Of a stretch of 64,000 nt of DNA, positions 58,772-64,000 are shown one piece after another. A program made the translations under genes and the position numbers. The first letter of the stretch is position 1. Each line of letters opens with the position of its first letter. The notes beneath the pieces are model-generated. The model saw only the letters and a list, made by a program, of their open reading frames with translations, ran no database searches and was not told the origin of the DNA. Source of the stretch: Sulfuriferula plumbiphila. Lineage in GTDB: Bacteria > Pseudomonadota > Gammaproteobacteria > Burkholderiales > Sulfuriferulaceae. The stretch lies in NCBI RefSeq assembly GCF_009938015.1, contig NZ_AP021884.1, positions 3,040,585-3,104,584 of the forward strand, written 5' to 3'.

Positions 58772-60634
58772 ATGATTCCATCCATCGGTTTTAATCCCCG
58801 TACCGCCCTCGCCTTCCTGCACGACCTCAGCGCCGCAGCGGCTGCGTGGCTGATCGCCTACTGGCTGCGCTTCAACCTCGCCATTCCGCCGGAATTCTGG
58901 TCCAGCGCGCTGGATACCCTGGCCTGGGTGGTGCCGCTGCAGGCGCTGGCATTCTGGCGCTTTGGCCTGTATCGCGGGATCTGGCGCTTTGCCAGCCTGC
59001 CGGATCTGCGCCGCATTCTGATGGCGGTGGGCGTGGCGGCATTGCTGGTGCCGCTCGGGCTGTTGATGTTTCGCACCCACGCCGTGGTGCCGCGCTCGGT
59101 GCTGCTGCTCGACCCGCTGCTGCTGGTGTTGTTCATGGGCGGCAGCCGCCTGCTCTACCGCGCCTGGAAAGAGCATCGCTTTTCCAGCCTGTTGCAGACC
59201 GAGCGCGAACCCCTGCTGATAATGGGAGCGGGCAGCGCAGCGGCGTCGCTGGTACGCGAACTCGCGCAGAGCAAGGAATGGCGTGTGGTGGGCCTGCTCG
59301 ACAACGCCGCCAGCAAGCAGGGGCGCGATATCCACGGCGTGCCGGTGCTGGGTACGCTGGACAGCCTGCGCGCTCACGCCAGCCGGATGGACGTAAAACA
59401 CGCGGTTATCGCCATGCCCTCCGCCCCGCATTCGGTGCGCCGCCACGCCGCCCAGCTATGCAATGAAGCCGGTGTGGCGGCGCTCACCGTGCCCGCCTTT
59501 GAAGACCTGGTGAGCGGCAAGGTAACCGTCTCCAGCCTGCGCAAGATCGAGCTGGATGACCTGCTCGGGCGCGACCCGGTGCAGCTCGACGACGCCGGGC
59601 TGCATGGCCTGCTGACGGACCAGGTGGTCATGGTGAGCGGCGCGGGCGGCTCGATCGGCTCGGAGCTGGCGCGGCAGATTGCGCGTTATCGGCCCCGCCT
59701 GCTGATCCTGTTCGAGCTGAGTGAATTCGCCCTGTATCAGATCGAGCAGGAATTCAGCGGCCGTTTTGCCGACGTGCCCATCCTGTGCGCCATCGGCGAC
59801 GTTAAAAACCGCGCCGTGCTCGACGACCTGATGCGGCGCCACTGCCCCGCCGTGGTGTTCCACGCCGCCGCCTACAAGCACGTGCCGCTGATGGAACAGC
59901 AAAACGCCTGGCAGGCGCTACAGAACAATGTGCTCGGCACCTATACCCTGGCCAGCGCGGCGCAGGCGCAAGGTGTCGCCAAATTCGTGCTGATTTCCAC
60001 CGACAAGGCAGTCAACCCGACCAACGTGATGGGGACCAGCAAACGCACCGCGGAGATGGTATGCCAGAGCCTGCAGCAAGCCGCAGGCACGCGTTTTGTC
60101 GCGGTGCGTTTCGGCAATGTGCTGGGCAGCTCGGGCAGCGTGATCCCGAAGTTCCAGGAGCAGATTGCCAAAGGCGGGCCGATTACCGTCACCCATCCCG
60201 ACATCACGCGCTACTTCATGTCCATCCCGGAAGCCTGCCAACTGGTACTGCAGGCCGGACTGATGGGCACAGGCGGCGAGATTTTCGTGCTCGACATGGG
60301 CGAGCCAGTAAAAATCGTTGACCTCGCTCGCGACATGATCCGCCTGTCCGGCTATACCGGGCAGGATATCAAGATCGTCTATTCCGGCCTGCGCCCCGGC
60401 GAGAAACTGTTCGAGGAACTGCTCGCCGACGACGAGCACACCCTGCCCACCCCGCACCCCAAACTGCGCATCGCCCAGGCGCGCGATGTGGATGCCGGGT
60501 GGTTGACGGCGGCACTCGACTGGCTGATGCAGGATGGCGTGGTGGCGGAGGCGGAAGTGAAACAGAAACTGCGCGAGTGGGTGCCGGAGTACACACCCAA
60601 ATCAGCAGATGGTGAAAAAGATAGACGGGCCTGA
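58772..60634 (+). CDS. WbpM/CapD-like nucleoside-diphosphate sugar 4,6-dehydratase
   Basis: Membrane-bound dehydratase of 620 residues acting on UDP-GlcNAc or a relative, making the 4-keto sugar needed for O-antigen precursors such as FucNAc or QuiNAc. Four N-terminal helices (about residues 12-120) are followed by a first Rossmann part (LLIMGAGSAAASLVREL) and the catalytic SDR domain with MVSGAGGSIGSELARQI, FHAAAYKHVPLME and STDKAVNPTNVMGTSKR. The C-terminal part LRPGEKLFEELL is typical. Together with the epimerase and WbpL-like genes it forms the usual initiation trio. Confidence 0.95.
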   Translation: MIPSIGFNPRTALAFLHDLSAAAAAWLIAYWLRFNLAIPPEFWSSALDTLAWVVPLQALAFWRFGLYRGIWRFASLPDLRRILMAVGVAALLVPLGLLMFRTHAVVPRSVLLLDPLLLVLFMGGSRLLYRAWKEHRFSSLLQTEREPLLIMGAGSAAASLVRELAQSKEWRVVGLLDNAASKQGRDIHGVPVLGTLDSLRAHASRMDVKHAVIAMPSAPHSVRRHAAQLCNEAGVAALTVPAFEDLVSGKVTVSSLRKIELDDLLGRDPVQLDDAGLHGLLTDQVVMVSGAGGSIGSELARQIARYRPRLLILFELSEFALYQIEQEFSGRFADVPILCAIGDVKNRAVLDDLMRRHCPAVVFHAAAYKHVPLMEQQNAWQALQNNVLGTYTLASAAQAQGVAKFVLISTDKAVNPTNVMGTSKRTAEMVCQSLQQAAGTRFVAVRFGNVLGSSGSVIPKFQEQIAKGGPITVTHPDITRYFMSIPEACQLVLQAGLMGTGGEIFVLDMGEPVKIVDLARDMIRLSGYTGQDIKIVYSGLRPGEKLFEELLADDEHTLPTPHPKLRIAQARDVDAGWLTAALDWLMQDGVVAEAEVKQKLREWVPEYTPKSADGEKDRRA

Positions 60635-60904
60635 TTAAAAAACCGGGTCACCGCTGAACACGGCTGGAAAGCCGCCGGCTTACTCCTTCCCTGACAGACG
60701 AAAGCCCGAGGGAAGCTCATTCGTAATTTAGGAGCCGCTAAAAATTCAGGACCTCCAAGTGAAACAGCCAAGAAAAAACTTGGGCGCGCAGCATAGGCTG
60801 GATGCATGAGAGGCGTCCCCGAAACCAGAAAATAAAGCACGCGGCCATCCCGGCAACGACGATGCGATACAATGAATACACGTATTCAATCAGGACATCA
60901 TATC
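60635..60904. other. spacer between the wbpM-like gene and relB-like gene
   Basis: 270 bases without a gene that I can support. Only the last part has recognisable features: a TACAAT (60868-60873) and the inverted repeat at 60873-60888 in front of relB. Confidence 0.5.
60873..60888 (+). promoter_or_regulatory. palindromic operator candidate of relBE
   Basis: Perfect inverted repeat TGAATAC-AC-GTATTCA, 17 bases before the relB start and next to a TACAAT at 60868-60873. Ribbon-helix-helix antitoxins normally bind such palindromes to repress their own operon. Confidence 0.6.
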
Positions 60905-61132
60905 ATGGCAACTTCAATCCGGCTCGATCCGGAAATCGAGCAGCGGCTAGACCACCTGGCCGCACAGACAGGCCGTACCAAGGCATATTACCTGCGCGAG
61001 CTAATCGCGAATGGCCTGAAAGACCTGGAAGACCACTACCTGGCTGCCGCGACGATGGAGCGCATCCGCAAGGGCGAAGAACGCGTTTTCACGCTGGAGG
61101 AAGTGGAGCGCAATCTTGGTTTGGCGGATTGA
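60905..61132 (+). CDS. RelB-like ribbon-helix-helix antitoxin
   Basis: A 75-residue protein starting [20 protein letters not shown], a ribbon-helix-helix DNA-binding part, then [13 protein letters not shown] and a C-terminal toxin-binding segment ([15 protein letters not shown]). ATG 60905 is chosen because the conserved strand follows directly. It overlaps the relE-like gene, whose product is disrupted. Confidence 0.88.
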   Translation: MATSIRLDPEIEQRLDHLAAQTGRTKAYYLRELIANGLKDLEDHYLAAATMERIRKGEERVFTLEEVERNLGLAD

Positions 61133-61598
61133 GCTGACGGCCACGGCGGCCAAGCGGCTCGCGAAACTCGACAAGGGCGAAGCCAAACGCATCACAAGCT
61201 TTCTTCGACAACGCCTCGCTGTGCTCGATGACCCACGCACCACAGGTAAGGCGCTCACAGGCCCGCATCTCGGCGCATACTGGCGCTACCGCGTCGGCGA
61301 CTATCGAATCATCCTAGAAACCGCAGTTGGACGCGCCCGATGGTGCGTTTGGGCGTGTGGCTGCGCGAAGCAACGAGGCGCGACAAAGGCAGGCGCGCGA
61401 CCGGACGTGCCAGCGGGTGCGTAGCGATGTCACCCAGAAGGTGAATGCGAACGAAGGCGGAACACTCAGTATTCATGCGGCTCTCATGAGGGAAATGAGC
61501 GGTCTACTACGGTTTTTAGGATCATCTGCGACACACAGGACAGCGCGCTTTGCGTCCTCGTAATCGAGATCGGCAACCGGCGCGAGGCCTATCGTTGA
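61116..61598 (+). pseudogene. RelE/ParE-like toxin gene interrupted by a 208-bp element
   Basis: The first 66 codons (TTG 61116) encode a RelE-like toxin: [42 protein letters not shown]. The frame then runs into foreign sequence and stops at 61424. The correct end, CDTQDSALCVLVIEIGNRRE then AYR, continues after 61526 to the stop at 61596-61598. Removing 61313-61520 and one copy of ATCAT restores an 89-residue toxin of normal size. So the toxin was intact before the insertion. Confidence 0.9.
61313..61520. mobile_element. 208-bp MITE-like element in relE
   Basis: The ends are imperfect inverted repeats: CCTAGAAACCGCAGTTG on the left and, read inward from the right, CCTAAAAACCGTAGTAG (14 of 17 identical). 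It is flanked by the 5-bp direct repeat ATCAT (61308-61312 and 61521-61525). There is no transposase gene, so it must be moved in trans. The family is not known to me. Confidence 0.85.
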
Positions 61599-61670
61599 GC
61601 GCCAGGAGAAGGCGGCGCGACCGGCTCGCATAACGCGGGATACCAGTTAAACTCGCCTTCCAAAACAGGT

Positions 61671-61688
61671 TTATCCACGTTATCCACG
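61671..61688 (+). promoter_or_regulatory. two adjacent DnaA-box-like 9-mers
   Basis: TTATCCACG occurs twice without a gap (61671-61679 and 61680-61688), each differing by one base from the DnaA consensus TTATCCACA. They lie between the relE remnant and the end of the fic gene. Function is not known. Confidence 0.35.
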
Positions 61689-61717
61689 CAGTTTCAAAAA
61701 CCTGTGGAGTTGATTGG

Positions 61718-63193
61718 CTAATAGGGGTTTATCAGCCGATAGAGGTTGCGATTCTCCTGGAAAGTGTTGCAACGCGTAAGCTGGGCCCGCAAGTCTTCTC
61801 TGGTCTGGGCATAGTTCAGGCTAGAGGCCCAAGTTTGCAGCCTGACCAGCATGCTGATGTAGGCGTCTGGTGTGCCTTGATGGCTTAGGGCCTTGAGTGG
61901 CAGCAAATAGTCTTCCCGGAATATCGTTGGTACCAAGATGCGTGACAACCCAGCTTCTGTCAGCGCGCAGTTGAGCGCCAACCGGGCTGTACGGCCGTTT
62001 CCGTCCATAAACGGATGAACCTCGGCCACAATGAACATGGCCATGAATGCACGGGCGGCTGGACTGGACAGCCCGGTGATGCGGTCGAACCCTTCCAGCA
62101 AAGTACCTCGCACCAGGTCGGGATGGACGAATACCGTGCTGCCGGCCTGATTGGTCTTGTCTTTCCATTCTCCGGGTTTCTTGTCCAGGCGCCTGGACAT
62201 GACCAGGCCGTTGACGGATTTTAGCCAGGCCAGGAAATCTTCGCCAGATTTGGGGAACGCATCGCGCCAAGGTGAAGACGTCGCCGCCTGATAGGTGCCC
62301 AGGATGTCGTGCGTGTCTTCAAGGCGGTTTACCAGGACGGCGCCTCGGTAAACGATGTCCTCCGCTTCTTCCACCGTGAAGGCAGTGCCTTCGATATAGT
62401 TCGAGAAATAGGCCTCGAAAAACGCCTGGTTGTCCTTCGCTGCAGGGCTGTTAGCCACTTCTTTGATGTCAGGCAAGGCTGCTTGCTGCAAAGCGGCGAA
62501 CAAGGTGTCAAACAGCTTGAGACATTCGCCATCGTAGGGCTTGCCTGCCGCCCTGGCCAATGCTTGCCTTGAGGTGAGGCTCCTGGCGTTACGGGTCGCC
62601 AGTAAGGCCCCTACAATCCTGTCCAGACGTTTGAACTCTCTTTCCCGGCCGTGGGCTTGCGCGAACTCCCGTGCCTTGTCGCGCAAGGCGTTAAGATTGC
62701 TCTCCCCGCGTAGTTGCAGCGCCTTGTCCAGATAAAGTTCGATTTGTTCGGCCGGGACGGTTCTGGACGCACTGCCCTTGACCGCCTCCAGGCATTCCAG
62801 CAACCAGCGGGTTTCGCTGGCAACGAACAACTTCCCGTATGGGGCATCGCCCGGCAAGGGGCCGCCAGGTCGAACCTCCACAGTCAGGCCCGGGTAGGAC
62901 CGCGAAGGGGCGCGTTTGCCGTAGCTGACCACAACGACGTTGTCCTTGTCGGGTCCACCGTGTATGGCTGATCTGTAGCTGAGCACGGCTCCTGGCAGTT
63001 CGTGCTCCAGCAAGGTCTTCCAGTTTCGGCGCACCACAGATTCCAGCGGTATCGTCAGCTGAGTTGTGAATACGCCAGGGCTGATTCTGGCGGCGGTGCC
63101 TGCCGCCACTTTCCGCTGCATGAGTGAGGACAATGCCCGCTGAGCAGCGGGAGCGAATATCAGCTCGCTTTCGGGTGGGTTGCGTAGATTCAT
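61718..63193 (-). CDS. Fic-domain protein with AbiEi-like N-terminal domain
   Basis: A 491-residue protein. The C-terminal Fic domain has the catalytic motif HPFMDGNGRTAR (His393), which transfers AMP or a related group to target hydroxyls. The inhibitory motif SNYIEG (Ser264 to Gly269) fits (S/T)xxxE(G/N), so the enzyme is autoinhibited from its own N-terminal side (class II). The first 200 residues look like an AbiEi-type winged helix plus effector part (RKVAAGTAARISPGVFTTQL; LSYRSAIHGG). The upstream region holds repeated GCGTA motifs, suggesting self-regulation. It could act as a single-gene toxin-antitoxin unit; the target is unknown. Confidence 0.85.
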   Translation of the reverse strand: MNLRNPPESELIFAPAAQRALSSLMQRKVAAGTAARISPGVFTTQLTIPLESVVRRNWKTLLEHELPGAVLSYRSAIHGGPDKDNVVVVSYGKRAPSRSYPGLTVEVRPGGPLPGDAPYGKLFVASETRWLLECLEAVKGSASRTVPAEQIELYLDKALQLRGESNLNALRDKAREFAQAHGREREFKRLDRIVGALLATRNARSLTSRQALARAAGKPYDGECLKLFDTLFAALQQAALPDIKEVANSPAAKDNQAFFEAYFSNYIEGTAFTVEEAEDIVYRGAVLVNRLEDTHDILGTYQAATSSPWRDAFPKSGEDFLAWLKSVNGLVMSRRLDKKPGEWKDKTNQAGSTVFVHPDLVRGTLLEGFDRITGLSSPAARAFMAMFIVAEVHPFMDGNGRTARLALNCALTEAGLSRILVPTIFREDYLLPLKALSHQGTPDAYISMLVRLQTWASSLNYAQTREDLRAQLTRCNTFQENRNLYRLINPY

Positions 63194-63374
63194 GCGAATA
63201 GTTGTTTTCGCTCATGCCAAAATGCGTAATTAAACGTTAATGTTATAGCATTGGCGTAGTTAAGCGTATGTTTTATTTTTAAGGTTTGCGTAGCCTCGCG
63301 CTAAACAGGTCGAGCTAGTTACGGTCATTTGCGTAATATGTCGTCTATTATATACATATTTGCGTAGTATTGCG
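63180..63374. repeat. six GCGTA-centred repeats over the fic start and upstream region
   Basis: Copies begin at 63180, 63222, 63252, 63286, 63329 and 63360, with the pattern TTGCGTARTTAARCG (variants allowed). The last five hold two CG half-sites exactly 10 bases apart; the first overlaps the fic start codon and has a 12-base separation. Spacings of 42, 30, 34, 43 and 31 bases approximate whole helical turns, so all copies face a similar side of the DNA. Confidence 0.7.
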
Positions 63375-63548
63375 TTTAATATTTGGTGTGGTGCATATTC
63401 TGAAGCAATGCAATTATAAAGCGGCGATGCCAAATAGGTACCGTTGAGCGCCAATAGCCGGGCGGTATGGCTTACATGGCGAGCCATTCGGCTGACAGCG
63501 TCGTTGAAGTTGGAAGCTCCGTCATTCATGGCGGGGTAGTTCACGTAA
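63194..63548. other. AT-rich regulatory stretch between fic and vapC
   Basis: 355 bases without a gene I can support. The fic-proximal half contains the GCGTA repeats; the rest is AT-rich. A frame of 94 codons on the minus strand (63260-63544) has no recognisable domain and crosses the repeats, so I do not call it. Confidence 0.5.
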
Positions 63549-63971
63549 TCAGAAACATGACATGCCCAGGAGCCTGGCTGCCTTGTTCAATCGAATATCG
63601 AAGCAAGCAAAAAATATGGGTAATTGCGAAATGCGCCCCGTTTCATAAGCAGCAGCAAGTTGTATGCTGTCGTAACCACGTAGCGCAAAAGTATCTGCAT
63701 ATTCACCCGCACGCTCCACCAGCGCCTGGTCGATTTCCAGCACCACAAAGTGCGGCCAATCTGCTGCCAAAGCTGCCTTTGCCTGTTCGACGACCAACGC
63801 ATCCTGTGGCACTTCTCGCGCACGCCTCGACAATGCCGCATGCGCCTCTGCCCATGCGATGCGGCAGACCGCGACCGCCTCGGCCGAACTCAACTGCGTC
63901 TTGAGCACATCACTGCCTTCCTCGACAATGTAGAGCTTTATGAGTGCCGGGGTGTCGCAAAACAGAATCAT
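63549..63971 (-). CDS. VapC-type PIN domain toxin
   Basis: A 140-residue PIN protein of the VapC group. The acidic positions lie in ILFCDTPALIKLYI, AVCRIAWAEAHAAL and LRGYDSIQLAAA, and FACFDIRLNKAARLLG closes the fold. It overlaps the end of an upstream gene in the same orientation by four bases, which is probably its antitoxin. It looks intact. Confidence 0.9.
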   Translation of the reverse strand: MILFCDTPALIKLYIVEEGSDVLKTQLSSAEAVAVCRIAWAEAHAALSRRAREVPQDALVVEQAKAALAADWPHFVVLEIDQALVERAGEYADTFALRGYDSIQLAAAYETGRISQLPIFFACFDIRLNKAARLLGMSCF

Positions 63972-64000
63972 CCACGATCTTCCAGCACCATCGCAGAAAC
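63968..64000 (-). CDS. C-terminal end of an antitoxin gene, cut by the window edge
   Basis: The last 10 codons and stop are visible (VSAMVLEDRG then TGA), overlapping the vapC start by four bases (ATGA). Position and overlap suggest the antitoxin partner; the family cannot be told from 10 residues. Confidence 0.55.
   Translation of the reverse strand, partial: VSAMVLEDRG

Noticed and set aside
61327-61563. 78-codon frame spanning the end of relE
   Set aside because: It lies mostly within the MITE-like element and has no similarity to a toxin or other family that I recognise.
61671-61688. Chromosomal oriC
   Set aside because: Only two DnaA-like boxes, no dnaA/dnaN/gidA genes and no AT-rich unwinding repeats.
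63180-63374. Replication-origin iterons
   Set aside because: No rep gene in the window and the repeats surround the fic start codon, so an operator array fits better.
63260-63544. 94-codon frame on the minus strand in the fic-vapC spacer
   Set aside because: No recognised domain, crosses the GCGTA repeat array, and lacks a convincing ribosome site.

Overview
The window looks like a chromosomal segment of a betaproteobacterium, most likely in the Nitrosomonadales (Gallionella/Sulfuricella/Thiobacillus-like lineages). This rests on gene content and order (dusB-fis-purH-purD, hemA-prfA-prmC, hemL-thiE-thiD-rubredoxin-pilGHIJ-chpA, thiC under a TPP riboswitch, PIMT-rhodanese-tolC-waaA) and on the protein sequences. 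No database search was possible, so the placement is inference. I saw no rRNA, tRNA, CRISPR array or complete transposase gene.

Layout. 0-2.7 kb: polA. 2.9-8.6 kb: a five-gene Lol/MacB-like set of two permeases, an ATPase, a LolA-fold periplasmic protein and a DUF1302-type outer-membrane protein, arranged on both strands. 8.8-21.9 kb: housekeeping genes, namely a lipoprotein M48 protease, dusB-fis, purH-purD-tsaC-hemF, a large divergent class A penicillin-binding protein, and hemA-prfA-prmC. 22.1-25.0 kb: a compact operon encoding a Tat-type exported GYWK-motif protein, a PqqD-like peptide-binding protein, an HprK-related kinase and a nucleotidyltransferase (an HPr-rel-A type system). This is my best candidate for poorly described biology. 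25.0-26.7 kb: cbpA-cbpM and grxD, the latter behind an IscR-like site. 26.8-29.8 kb: hemL, thiE, thiD and rubredoxin. 29.9-39.0 kb: the Pil-Chp chemosensory system controlling type IV pili. 39.1-45.8 kb: uppP, riboswitch-controlled thiC, PIMT, rhodanese, TolC and Kdo transferase.

From 45.9 kb to the end lies an accessory surface-polysaccharide region: a UDP-glucuronate-type epimerase, Wzx-like flippase, methyltransferase, two GT2 glycosyltransferases, an O-antigen polymerase/ligase, and an epimerase/WbpL/WbpM-type initiation trio. It is interspersed with toxin-antitoxin modules in all states of repair. Intact ones are HEPN/MNT, AbrB-VapC, an AbiEi-like/Fic fusion and an edge VapC. Broken ones are a Phd with an internally deleted VapC, an AbrB antitoxin with a frameshifted VapC, a VapC tail remnant, and a relBE pair whose relE is split by a 208-bp MITE-like element with a 5-bp target duplication. 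Two Uma2-family nuclease genes are also present.

How the genes work together: uppP, waaA, the epimerases, WbpL, WbpM, the flippase and the polymerase all feed lipid-linked glycan assembly. HemA and hemL both act in the C5 pathway of tetrapyrrole synthesis and hemF acts later in it. ThiC, thiD and thiE form the HMP branch and coupling step of thiamine synthesis. PilG/H/I/J/ChpA form one signalling array. The O-antigen genes at about 48.5-53.3 kb look more AT-rich than the flanking core genes, consistent with horizontal acquisition.
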